Shown: positions 24,120 to 32,807 of the stretch, piece by piece
Numbering within the stretch: position 1 is the first letter of the stretch
Layout of the letters: each line of letters begins with the position of its first letter
Made by a program: the position numbers and the translations under genes
The notes under the pieces: generated by a model
What the model saw: only the letters and a program-made list of their open reading frames with translations
The model's database searches: none
What the model was told of the DNA's origin: nothing
NCBI GenBank assembly: GCA_002690915.1
Contig: NZGF01000078.1
Coordinates: 1 to 37,114 of the forward strand
Source of the DNA: Crocinitomicaceae bacterium
Lineage (GTDB): Bacteria; Bacteroidota; Bacteroidia; Flavobacteriales_D; Sanyastnellaceae
Reading direction: 5' to 3'
Length of the DNA: 37,114 nucleotides

Positions 24120-27100
24120 ATTCTTACCGTCATCTCTCCGATTATTCGGGTCAGCTTTTTCGCCACATTTTTGACGTTGATCGCCGTTCCACATGGCTGG
24201 TCTCAAGTGGTTATCAATGAATTTGATCCCTCAGGTCCGGGCACGGATACTGAGGAGTTTGTTGAGCTTTATGGCGCCCCTAACGAAGGCCTCACCGGCT
24301 ATGTATTGGTTATCTACAACGGTTCCAATGCTCAATCGAATTTAACGGTTGATTTGACAGGGCTTTTCCTCGACGCGGATGGGTTTTTGCTGATTGGAGG
24401 GCCGGGCTTGCCGGAGGCGGATGTGGTCATTGAATCAACGAACTGGCTTCAAGTTGGGCAAGAAGGAATCGCCTTGTATGATTCGGATGCTGCGAATTTT
24501 CCGAACGGAACACCAGTCACTGATGAGGATATATTGGACGCAGTTGTGTACGGCAACAACCAACCACCGATGCTGAGTTTGTTAGACGTTTTGACGCCAA
24601 ATGGGGTTCAACTCAACGAAAGCGCAGAAGGCCTGGCGGATTATCAGGGTTTGTCACGTGTGCCCGACGGCGGCGACCCGCAAACACCTGGCGACTTCAT
24701 ACTTCAAGCTCCCACACCCGGGTATAGCAATGTGTTGGTGTGTGATGGGGGGCAAATCGCTCTGCAGAATGAAGCCAACAACCAAGTTTGCACGGACGAG
24801 AGTGAGTTAGTGTTGATTCAACTATCGCACACCAATGACGTGTCGGAAGCAGCGTTTACATCAATAGTTTCCGATGCGGAAACAGGGCTGATCATTGCCG
24901 CGTTTGATGGGCCGGCGGTCAACGTTGCTGGAATAGGGGACGGGGTGTTTGAGGTGTTTGGTGTCTCGCACGATGCTCCTCTGGTGGCATCGACTCTTCA
25001 AGCCGGGCAGCCCGTGGAGGCCATTGAGGGTGAAGGGTGTTACGCCTTTGCATTCAACTCCATAGAGGTCATTGGTGAGACATGTGACCCGCCCGCGTGC
25101 GATGGAGGTAACGTAACAGATGCGTCAGGCACGCCATCAGCACTGGGGTGTTTGGGCATGGAAAACGCAGTGGTCACATTCGGCTATACATCGGAGGCGG
25201 TGGAAGCAGAGTACATATTCGTCATTACTGATGAGGCCCAAGTTATCTTGGATACCATTGGGTTTCCGCAGTACGATTTCACAGTGCTGGGTGTAGGATC
25301 ATATCAGGTATGGGGAAGCAGCGGTTTGGGCGGATTTGATGGAGCTACGCTTGAGGCAGGTAGTGCGTTGAGTGGCATCCTAGGTGTAGAATGCGATAGC
25401 TTGAGCAACTCTTTTCTAGAAGTGGAAATCCTAGATTGTGAGAGTGCTAGTTTTTGCGAAGAAATCTACATTTCTGAGTACGTAGAGGGCAACAGCAACA
25501 ACAAGGCAATAGAGCTTTACAATCCGTCACCTGTAGCGATAAACTTGGAAGGGTACCACATGGAGACGTGGAACAACGGTGCTTCAGAAGCCACCAACAC
25601 CCAATTGCTCGAAGGTTCGATAGAGCCGAATGATGTGTTTGTTATCATGAATGTTCTCGCTGCACCCGAGCTCTACCAGGCAGCGGATATTGAAAGCCAG
25701 GTTACATGGTTCAACGGCAATGACGTTATTGTGCTGTACCATGACGGGGTAATCATCGATCAGATGGGTGAGTTTGGACCTGACCCGGGCGCGCCATTCA
25801 CAGTTGATGGAGGCGCTGGGGAAATGGCGGAATACACGTTGGTGCGCAAATCAAATGTCTCCCAAGGGAGCACAGATTGGGAAGTGGGCCAATACCAATG
25901 GGATGTCTACCCCCAGGATACATTCGACTTTATAGGGTATCATTCAGCCACATGCACAGGCACACCAGACATGGCATTGGGTTTTGCCGCTACCGACTTG
26001 TACGTGTTTGAAGGCGGTGGCGCGGAGGTCGTCATCCAAGTGGCGTATCCACTACAAGATGCGACCGTTTCTGTTGATGTTGTTGGGGGCACAGCGACCG
26101 CAGGCGAAGATTTCCCAAGCGTTTTCCCACTTCCAGAAATCTCCTTCCCTACCGGACTGCTAAACGATCAATCGTTCGTTTTCGCGGCCATTAATGATGA
26201 GGAACCAGAGGGCGAGGAGACGGTTGAGTTGGCCATTGAGGTGACTTCCGGGGAGGTGCTACTCCTCATCGACACCGTAACCATTCACATTCAACCGTCG
26301 GATCTAACCTACCCTGTTTACGACATTGCTACAGTGCGGTCTGTCGATTTTGTTTCCGGTGTTACAGATAGCTTGGGCGTGTCTTGCGAATTGCGTGGAA
26401 TCGCGCACGGTTGGAACGACTATCCATCGGGTTTGCAGTTCACCCTGATTGACTCCACCCACGGCATCAACGTCTTTAGCCCACTTTCAGATTTTGGTTA
26501 CGAGCAAGTGGTTCCTGGCGACAGCTTGCGCATTCGTGGAACCATTGCGCAATTTGCGGGATTGACCCAAATTATTGCTGACACTGTGATTTACGAAGGT
26601 TCGGGGTTCTTAACCGAACAACCGGAGCTGGTACAAGAACTCAATGAGGAGACTGAATCGCATGTGATTCGATTGAAGTGCGTGGAGTTGGTGGATGTTG
26701 CTCAATGGACGAACAGTGCGCCGAGCTTTGAGGTGGACATCACCACAGGCACGAATACCTATACCATGCGGATCGATGCCAACACAGACCTCTTCTTGAC
26801 TGAGCCGCCGGTTGGAGTTTTTGGAGTGACCGGTATTGGTGATCAGCGCGATTTTGATGCGCCCCACCTTGAAGGCTACCGAATTTCTCCACGCTACCAA
26901 TCGGATTTAACGGAACCGGTGGATGCGGCGTTCACGGTTACTTCCCCTTGGAATTTGCTAGATGGCGACCTTCAAATTGAGAACCTCAGCACCGGAGCCG
27001 CGGGGTATTATTGGATTTTTGGTGATGGAGGGACCAGCGATGAGGAGAATCCAGTTTACTCTTATTCCGAAGAAGGGGTGTATGAAGTGAACCTGACGGT

Positions 27101-27413
27101 ATTCAGTACTGATGGGTATTGCTCAGATCAAGTAGCGGTAGAAGTCGACGTCATTGTCGTATCGGTGGACGAGCTTGACTTCGAAGTGAACCTTTGGCCA
27201 AACCCCGCAACCGGCGCTGTAATTTTCGAGTCCGATGAAAACCTGAGCCAGGTTCAGGTCTACGGATTGGACGGGCGCATTCTGACATCGAACGCACCCA
27301 ATCAGAAGCGTTTCATGTTGGACGTTTCTGGCTGGCCTGCCGGAATTTATGTTGCGCGCATCACCACCTCGAAAGGAACCAAAACAGTTCAACTCCTGCG
27401 CGCCGGCCGTTAA
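24111..27413 (+). CDS. Large T9SS-secreted lamin-tail / Calx-beta / OB-like / PKD protein
   Basis: 1100 residues from the ATG at 24111, which gives the signal peptide ending AVPHGWSQ. Modules in order: lamin-tail domain (about 32-170, VVINEFDPSGPG, EEFVELYG); two related Cys-containing beta domains each opening with CDGG (about 210-445); a second lamin-tail domain (from about 449, EIYISEYVEG, KAIELYNPS); Calx-beta (about 620-726, GGTATAGEDF); an OB-fold-like region (about 733-930, CELRGIAHG, DSLRIRGTIAQF); PKD (about 936-1013, YYWIFGDGGTSDEENP); and a type A T9SS sorting domain (about 1022-1100, WPNPATG, WPAGIYVARI). Lamin-tail plus OB-like modules are typical of ExeM/NucH-type extracellular nucleases, but no nuclease domain is present here. 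Its stop abuts the stop of the opposing EEP nuclease-like gene. Confidence 0.85.
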   Translation: MRTILTVISPIIRVSFFATFLTLIAVPHGWSQVVINEFDPSGPGTDTEEFVELYGAPNEGLTGYVLVIYNGSNAQSNLTVDLTGLFLDADGFLLIGGPGLPEADVVIESTNWLQVGQEGIALYDSDAANFPNGTPVTDEDILDAVVYGNNQPPMLSLLDVLTPNGVQLNESAEGLADYQGLSRVPDGGDPQTPGDFILQAPTPGYSNVLVCDGGQIALQNEANNQVCTDESELVLIQLSHTNDVSEAAFTSIVSDAETGLIIAAFDGPAVNVAGIGDGVFEVFGVSHDAPLVASTLQAGQPVEAIEGEGCYAFAFNSIEVIGETCDPPACDGGNVTDASGTPSALGCLGMENAVVTFGYTSEAVEAEYIFVITDEAQVILDTIGFPQYDFTVLGVGSYQVWGSSGLGGFDGATLEAGSALSGILGVECDSLSNSFLEVEILDCESASFCEEIYISEYVEGNSNNKAIELYNPSPVAINLEGYHMETWNNGASEATNTQLLEGSIEPNDVFVIMNVLAAPELYQAADIESQVTWFNGNDVIVLYHDGVIIDQMGEFGPDPGAPFTVDGGAGEMAEYTLVRKSNVSQGSTDWEVGQYQWDVYPQDTFDFIGYHSATCTGTPDMALGFAATDLYVFEGGGAEVVIQVAYPLQDATVSVDVVGGTATAGEDFPSVFPLPEISFPTGLLNDQSFVFAAINDEEPEGEETVELAIEVTSGEVLLLIDTVTIHIQPSDLTYPVYDIATVRSVDFVSGVTDSLGVSCELRGIAHGWNDYPSGLQFTLIDSTHGINVFSPLSDFGYEQVVPGDSLRIRGTIAQFAGLTQIIADTVIYEGSGFLTEQPELVQELNEETESHVIRLKCVELVDVAQWTNSAPSFEVDITTGTNTYTMRIDANTDLFLTEPPVGVFGVTGIGDQRDFDAPHLEGYRISPRYQSDLTEPVDAAFTVTSPWNLLDGDLQIENLSTGAAGYYWIFGDGGTSDEENPVYSYSEEGVYEVNLTVFSTDGYCSDQVAVEVDVIVVSVDELDFEVNLWPNPATGAVIFESDENLSQVQVYGLDGRILTSNAPNQKRFMLDVSGWPAGIYVARITTSKGTKTVQLLRAGR

Positions 27414-29174
27414 TCAACAGGTCGCTCCAAATAGCCCGAGCAACAACAGCAAGTCTGCAACGGACACTACAGCATCGTTGGTTAAGTCGCCGGGGCAGAT
27501 GTCTAGCGCACTGCAAACACAAAGCTCAAGTCCATCGTTGACCCCGTCTTGGTCAGAGTCGGCGGATAAAGGGTCGGTTCCATAAACGCTGATTTCAAGC
27601 GCGTCGCTCAGGCCATCCCCATCGGTGTCGCTGCATGCATCACCGACGCCATCGTTGTTAAAATCACCCTGGTCCAGGTTCTCGGCGTAGGGGCAATTAT
27701 CCTCAAAGTCATCCACGCCGTCTTCGTCTGAATCAGGTGCTGACCCCAGCATACCCCCATGCCCTAAGTCGCCTACAACAATGAAGTGGTCTGAAGCTTC
27801 AAGCGCATCATCCGCTTGCAAGCCTAGCTGGGCGAGTCGCAAAGGGCTCATGTCGGCAGTTCGAATAACGAACCCGGCTTTTAAATCAATAGAAGCATCA
27901 GATGTTATAAGGTAATCTAGCTTTCCAGGCATCCATTCGGAGTTGATGTTCCCGCTCATCCATGTGAAGTCAAACGGATGGTCAGTTTGCAGGAGCGGAT
28001 GTTCGGTGAGTTCGGTTCCGTCCCAATCGGGATTAAAATCTGGACCGTGGGCATTTTCGTTGCTGATGTCACCTGTTACAAGGGTATAAATAGGTGCTTC
28101 AAGCCCTACCATGTTGAGGTCACCGCCGTAAACGACAGGCGTGTTCCATGGAATACTCAACCCCTCTTCACCGTAGATGGCGTTGCGTAAGAAACCCATG
28201 TATTCGTCTGCTTCTGCTTGACGCTGTGCTTCGTTGGAAGATCCGCCACAGCACTTCAAGTGACTGCTCGTTATCAATAGAGGCATCCCCCAGTCGGGAT
28301 GGCCCTCAACCAAAGCGGGAAACTGCCGTGTTACCGAGGCATAGGAGGATAGGATGTCGCCCTTGGCAGCGATCATCAAATCCCAATCATCCTTTACTAC
28401 GTTCCACGATCCACCACCCTCAATGGGCAACCAGTCGTTAAGGAGGTTTTGGACGAATGATGGGCTGACATCGGAAACTTCTGATAACGCTAAGATGTCA
28501 GGGCTTACTGCCTGCAATATTCGCTCCATAGCCTGCTGAGCGTTTGCCTCGTCCATGCGCCCGTTCATGTTCCAAAAAGCAATTCGATTGAGGGTGTCCT
28601 CTGGTCGTTCAACGCTCACCGGGAGGAAGGGGACTGGGGAATCGCTGAGGGTGTGTGCCATTCCTGCCACTGGAAAACCGGTCTGCGTAGCATTGTCATA
28701 CCAAGCCACTCGAACACTGGGCCCTGCGACTTGAGCTAAATCGCGATTGAAGGCGATTTCAAATTCCTTACCACTGTAGGTGGGGGCTGCCCTCATGCCC
28801 ACCTCGTTGAAGGATTCGATTCCGGAACCGTTTGTGTAACGAATGGCTTGTCGGGTGGCCAAGTTAATGAGCAGATCAACCCCAAGTCCTTGACCGGCAT
28901 AATCGACCCCGGTGTTGGGGTCGTCGTCGAGGTCCAAAAGGATGCGAAAATCATTGGGCAGAACATCCTCGTCCAAAGCCACCTCTCCCACCATCTCAAC
29001 ATGCAAGTAAAGCCATTTAGCGTTACTGCTAAGCGCTGTAGAAACGAACGGACCACCGTCGGTATTCGTGCTGTGCGGAATGACTCCCCAATCTTCAAAC
29101 TGATTGTCCAATTGAATTTGCCCCCAAACGGGAAGGGCGACGAATGCGAAAAAGGCGACGGTGAGATTTTTCAT
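27414..29174 (-). CDS. Secreted endonuclease/exonuclease/phosphatase protein with TSP3 and dockerin-like tail
   Basis: 586 residues. Signal peptide to about residue 18 (VALPVWGQ). Residues 20-190 are a DOMON/CBM9-like beta-sandwich ([20 protein letters not shown]). Residues 195-470 are an EEP-fold domain with Asn202/Asn204 (WNMNG), Glu232 (LSEVSD), His305 (SSHLKCCGG), Asp352/Asn354 (YGGDLNMVG) and Asp462/His463 ([10 protein letters not shown]), the divalent-metal site of DNase I-like nucleases and phosphodiesterases. Residues 480-560 are Ca-binding thrombospondin type 3 repeats ([14 protein letters not shown]). The end [20 protein letters not shown] resembles a single dockerin repeat rather than a known T9SS domain. 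Extracellular nucleic-acid degradation is likely, though phosphoester substrates cannot be excluded. Confidence 0.85.
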   Translation of the reverse strand: MKNLTVAFFAFVALPVWGQIQLDNQFEDWGVIPHSTNTDGGPFVSTALSSNAKWLYLHVEMVGEVALDEDVLPNDFRILLDLDDDPNTGVDYAGQGLGVDLLINLATRQAIRYTNGSGIESFNEVGMRAAPTYSGKEFEIAFNRDLAQVAGPSVRVAWYDNATQTGFPVAGMAHTLSDSPVPFLPVSVERPEDTLNRIAFWNMNGRMDEANAQQAMERILQAVSPDILALSEVSDVSPSFVQNLLNDWLPIEGGGSWNVVKDDWDLMIAAKGDILSSYASVTRQFPALVEGHPDWGMPLLITSSHLKCCGGSSNEAQRQAEADEYMGFLRNAIYGEEGLSIPWNTPVVYGGDLNMVGLEAPIYTLVTGDISNENAHGPDFNPDWDGTELTEHPLLQTDHPFDFTWMSGNINSEWMPGKLDYLITSDASIDLKAGFVIRTADMSPLRLAQLGLQADDALEASDHFIVVGDLGHGGMLGSAPDSDEDGVDDFEDNCPYAENLDQGDFNNDGVGDACSDTDGDGLSDALEISVYGTDPLSADSDQDGVNDGLELCVCSALDICPGDLTNDAVVSVADLLLLLGLFGATC

Positions 29175-29185
29175 ACGGAGCGTAA

Positions 29186-29216
29186 TTAAAGTGCAAGCAA
29201 GTTACGGGTAGATTTG
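29186..29216 (+). promoter_or_regulatory. Promoter for the DMT permease, apparently leaderless
   Basis: TTA (29186-29188), a 20-nt spacer and TAGATTTG (29209-29216), a perfect -7 element. The ATG at 29222 is only 5 nt after the box, where transcription itself should begin. Confidence 0.5.
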
Positions 29217-29221
29217 CCGGC

Positions 29222-30118
29222 ATGAATCGCCGCCAAAGCACTTGGATGCTTCATTTCATAGTCTTGATTTTCGGTTTTACGGGAATTTTAGGCAAACTGA
29301 TCTCGCTAGACGCTGAGCGGTTGGTGTTTTGGCGGGTGTTTCTTGGGGGCAGTTTGGTCTGGTTGTGGCTTGCAGCACGCGGTCGTATTCAGCGGTTTTC
29401 AGGGAAAAGCCTTTGGAAAGTGGTTTTGGTGGGGTGCGCGGCCGCTGCGCACTGGATTGCCTTTTTTGCAAGCATCAAAGCGAGCAACGTCTCGGTTGCT
29501 TTGGCCACGTTGGCAACGACACCGGTATTTGTTAGTGTGTTGGAGCCATTGGTCCATAAGCGGAGAGTGGATAAGCGAGAGTTGGTGTTGGGCATGGTGA
29601 TTATTTGTGGACTGCTCGTGTTGCTTTGGGGACCGGCCCCATCTGGAGCAGTGAGCGACCTTAGTCAGTATTACCGAGGGGTGGGATTAGCGCTGATTTC
29701 GGCGGCGCTAGCTGCCGTTTTTGCCACCTTTAATTCCGTGCTTGTTCGCTCCCATGATTCAGCGAATTTGACCCGGTTGGAATTGTTAAGCGCAGCCGTT
29801 GTTTTGGCTGTTTTGTTCATGGTGCAAGGCAAAGGGCTGGATGCGGCACACTGGAGTGTGCCAAGTGAAGACTGGCTGTGGTTGGGGCTGCTGGCCACAC
29901 TCGCTACGGCTTTTGCCTTCCTTATGAGCATTGAAGTGATGAAAGAACTATCCCCATTCACGACTGCGGTTGCCATCAACCTCGAACCGGTATACGCCAT
30001 CGCGCTAGCGGCACTGATTTTTGGCGATGAAGAGCGGATGCACGGGGGGTTTTACCTCGGCGCCGCGATCATCGTTGGGGCAGTCTTTGTCGATGCATGG
30101 TTCAAACGAAGGGCCTGA
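29222..30118 (+). CDS. EamA/DMT-family permease
   Basis: 298 residues with about ten hydrophobic segments in two homologous halves (first half to about 140, second from about 150), the EamA/drug-metabolite transporter layout. Characteristic pieces are IKASNVSVALATLATTPVFV in the first half and MKELSPFTTAVAINLEPVYA in the second. Substrates of this family range from amino acids to metabolites and cannot be predicted here. It is an inner-membrane protein, divergent from the EEP gene and convergent with hemW (14-nt gap). Confidence 0.92.
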   Translation: MNRRQSTWMLHFIVLIFGFTGILGKLISLDAERLVFWRVFLGGSLVWLWLAARGRIQRFSGKSLWKVVLVGCAAAAHWIAFFASIKASNVSVALATLATTPVFVSVLEPLVHKRRVDKRELVLGMVIICGLLVLLWGPAPSGAVSDLSQYYRGVGLALISAALAAVFATFNSVLVRSHDSANLTRLELLSAAVVLAVLFMVQGKGLDAAHWSVPSEDWLWLGLLATLATAFAFLMSIEVMKELSPFTTAVAINLEPVYAIALAALIFGDEERMHGGFYLGAAIIVGAVFVDAWFKRRA

Positions 30119-30132
30119 GCAAAAGGACGAGC

Positions 30133-31272
30133 CTAAGCCACAAAAAGTTCGGCCGCAATGGCGTCAGCCATCACCCACCTTGATTCGGGGATGCGGTAAC
30201 GTCCAGCGCCAATTTCTGCAATCAATCCTTGATTTAGGAAACGGCCCCACACTTCTGGTTCAGCTACATCAGGCCGCAGTCCAAACTGTTTTGCGAAGTC
30301 AATGAGCTCGATGCCTTTAGCGGTACGCAATCCCGTCATGAGGGATTCGTTGTACCGATCGGTGGGGGAGAGGGTTTCGATTTCGCGAGGCAAACCAAGG
30401 GCACTGGTTGCTGCGGTTAAGGCTTTGATGTACTTCGGATTATTCGCTACGTTTGCGTACCGACTCGCACCATCAAACCCATGGGCACCAGGGCCAATTC
30501 CCCAGTACGGCAGTCCTGACCAATAATGCTGGTTGTGCACCGCACGACCCCCAGGCTTGGCCCAGTTCGACACCTCGTAATGCTCGAATCCTTCTGCTGA
30601 CATGGCTTGACACAGGATTTGGTATTCTGCGCTCACGTCTCCGTCTTCCGGGATAGGTTGTATACCTCGCTCCACGCGATTGCCCAACACTGTGCGGTCT
30701 TCAACGGTAAGGATGTAGGCGGAGAGGTGGTCTACAGGCAACGCCACAAATCGGTTTATTTCTTCCCGGAATGGCACCGTCCGGCTGGGCAATCCGTAGA
30801 TGAGGTCGGCGCTAATGTGCTGAAATCCGGCGTCCGCTGCAAGCTGAACCGCTTGGGTCGCATCTTCAGCGGAATGTTGCCGGTTCATCCAGTCCAGCTG
30901 TTTTTGATCAAATGACTGCAATCCAATAGAGAGTCGGTTGATGCCCATCTCCAACCACGCGTGAAGCCGTTCTTCGGTTACGTCTTCCGGGTTGGCCTCC
31001 AGGGTGACTTCACGGCAATTCGGGGCGTCGGGCAGCAGGCGGGTCAATAGCCCGCGCAGCCCACTCAGCTCGAACAAAGACGGCGTGCCTCCACCGAAGT
31101 AGATGCTCTGCAAGGCACTGAAATCAGGCTGCTCAGCTTGTATGCGAAGCTCCAATTCCTTTACTAATGCCGCTTCCATCTCCCCCATGGTTTGGGTGTT
31201 GGTGGAGAAGTGGAAGTCGCAGTAATGGCACGCAGTTCTGCAGAATGGAATGTGAATGTAAATCCCAAACAT
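30133..31272 (-). CDS. hemW: HemW, radical SAM haem chaperone
   Basis: 379 residues from the ATG at 31272 (a GTG two codons upstream is in frame). The radical SAM cluster motif is CRTACHYCDFHFS with Cys11, Cys15 and Cys18, followed by YFGGGTPSLF, LEANPEDV, NRLSIGLQSFD and the family motif HNQHYW. HemW resembles coproporphyrinogen dehydrogenase HemN but acts as a haem-binding chaperone that delivers haem to membrane enzymes; it was long misannotated as HemN. HNxxYW and the absence of a fourth cluster-region Cys favour HemW. It is cytosolic and membrane associated. Confidence 0.93.
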   Translation of the reverse strand: MFGIYIHIPFCRTACHYCDFHFSTNTQTMGEMEAALVKELELRIQAEQPDFSALQSIYFGGGTPSLFELSGLRGLLTRLLPDAPNCREVTLEANPEDVTEERLHAWLEMGINRLSIGLQSFDQKQLDWMNRQHSAEDATQAVQLAADAGFQHISADLIYGLPSRTVPFREEINRFVALPVDHLSAYILTVEDRTVLGNRVERGIQPIPEDGDVSAEYQILCQAMSAEGFEHYEVSNWAKPGGRAVHNQHYWSGLPYWGIGPGAHGFDGASRYANVANNPKYIKALTAATSALGLPREIETLSPTDRYNESLMTGLRTAKGIELIDFAKQFGLRPDVAEPEVWGRFLNQGLIAEIGAGRYRIPESRWVMADAIAAELFVA

Positions 31273-31311
31273 GCACACAAGTTCGGTCCAAATTCCTCCT
31301 AACTTGCTCTC

Positions 31312-31797
31312 ATGGAATGGGAAGTTCGTTGGCCCGATGGACGGGCGGAGCGCGTTTCACCCCAAGCGGGAGAGGCGTGGGACTGGAAGCCAGTCGGTCC
31401 GGGTGTTTACAGTGTTCGAATGGGAACGAAAAATGTTCGCATCGAAACGCTCGAAGGCCCGGATGCTGATGGCCACGTTCGCATTCGTGTGGACGGCGTG
31501 GAGCACCAACTGCAAGTGCTTGACGATCAGATGGTGTTATTGGAATCGATGGGCATGAGCGCGGGTGTGGAGACCATCGAGTCGGCTATTGAAGCGCCCA
31601 TGCCCGGAAAGGTGCTTGAGGTCAAAGTGTCCGCAGGGGAAGAAGTTTCCGCAGGGGATTCGCTGCTGGTTTTAGAAGCGATGAAGATGGAAAACGTTTT
31701 GCGAGCCCCGCGGGACGGGAAAATCGAACGGGTGGAAGTTCAAGTGGGAGAAGCCGTGGAGAAAGGTGCAGTATTGGTTACATATGAAACGAATTAA
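31312..31797 (+). CDS. Biotin carboxyl carrier protein-like subunit
   Basis: 161 residues. The C-terminal half (about 90-161) is a biotinyl/lipoyl domain with [10 protein letters not shown] and the biotin attachment motif EAMKMEN, Lys125. The N-terminal part resembles the linker of flavobacterial acyl-CoA carboxylase carrier subunits. It should carry CO2 between a biotin carboxylase and a carboxyltransferase, probably acetyl- or propionyl-CoA carboxylase. Neither partner gene is in the window, so the complex is unassigned. It is divergent from hemW and ends 2 nt before the next gene. Confidence 0.9.
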   Translation: MEWEVRWPDGRAERVSPQAGEAWDWKPVGPGVYSVRMGTKNVRIETLEGPDADGHVRIRVDGVEHQLQVLDDQMVLLESMGMSAGVETIESAIEAPMPGKVLEVKVSAGEEVSAGDSLLVLEAMKMENVLRAPRDGKIERVEVQVGEAVEKGAVLVTYETN

Positions 31798-31799
31798 TC

Positions 31800-32807
31800 A
31801 TGCGTTGGAAGAACATGGTATGTGCAGTGAGAAAGGGGCTCGTTGGAGTGGCCCTCGCCGTTGGTTGCAGTTTGGCGCAGGCTCAGAGCTGTGATAACCC
31901 GATTCCCATTTGTGGAGACATTCCGGAACCGCTGTCACTCAGCTTTGTCCAGTCGTTGGATGTGGCTTGTGTGAATTCACCGTACGTCTCCGTACTGGAA
32001 TTCATGACCAATAGCGACGTCGTTAATACCGGGAACGCCACGGTTGAAGTGGGTGGGGTCGCGTGTCAAACCGATGGAGTGGAGGATGTGATTGAATTGG
32101 TGGTGGTGAAACCCGATCCACAAGCGCTTTGCGATGTGGGTTCCTATGAATTGGTCGCCACCTGCGGTGAAACAGGCGGGGCGTTCACAGTGGTAACGAA
32201 TGAACTTCTCCCCAATACCACCTACTTGATTTTGGTTGGCACTGCCCATGACCCATCGATCACGCCGTGCAATATGACACTCTTCCTGTCAGGCTCTGCT
32301 GTGTCAATTGATGCCTGTTGCACAACCAATATTGCCCCGGGCCAAAGCGTAACCCTCATTGTTACCGGGGGGGATGAAGACTTGGGGTATACGTGGTTCC
32401 CTGATTTGGGTTTATCGTCGACCACGGATCCCGAAATTATCGCCTCCCCTTCCGTGACGACCACCTACTCGGTCTCGGGTTTTTTTGGGGGCTGTCAGTA
32501 TACAGACGCTGTTACGATTGCTGTGGGAAACCCAGTTGGGATACCAACCAGCTTTACCCCCAACGGTGACCTCATCAACGATTATTGGAGCATTGACGGA
32601 TTATCCCAATACAACCAAGCAGATGTGCGGATATTCGACCGATGGGGCCAAGCGGTGTTCCGAAGCGTGGGTTACGCCCAACCGTGGGACGGAAAAAACG
32701 GCGGCAACGACGTGCCGGTCGGAACGTATTACTATGCCATTGACTTCAACGACCCACAGCTCGTGGGCATGGAGACGGTCACTGGCTTCATCAGCATCAT
32801 CCGATGA
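31800..32807 (+). CDS. T9SS cargo with type B (gliding-motility-type) sorting domain
   Basis: 335 residues. Signal peptide ending VGCSLAQAQ. Residues ~30-180 form a Cys-containing beta domain of unknown role, and residues ~180-245 an Ig-like or PKD-like segment (GQSVTLIVTGG, TTTYSVSGFFGGCQYTDAVT). The last ~85 residues are a type B T9SS sorting domain: PTSFTPNGDLINDYW, VRIFDRWGQAVF and VPVGTYYYAIDF, ending GFISIIR. The stop overlaps the PorP/SprF gene (ATGA), an arrangement in which the SprF-like protein assists export of its neighbour. Likely surface localised. Confidence 0.9.
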   Translation: MRWKNMVCAVRKGLVGVALAVGCSLAQAQSCDNPIPICGDIPEPLSLSFVQSLDVACVNSPYVSVLEFMTNSDVVNTGNATVEVGGVACQTDGVEDVIELVVVKPDPQALCDVGSYELVATCGETGGAFTVVTNELLPNTTYLILVGTAHDPSITPCNMTLFLSGSAVSIDACCTTNIAPGQSVTLIVTGGDEDLGYTWFPDLGLSSTTDPEIIASPSVTTTYSVSGFFGGCQYTDAVTIAVGNPVGIPTSFTPNGDLINDYWSIDGLSQYNQADVRIFDRWGQAVFRSVGYAQPWDGKNGGNDVPVGTYYYAIDFNDPQLVGMETVTGFISIIR

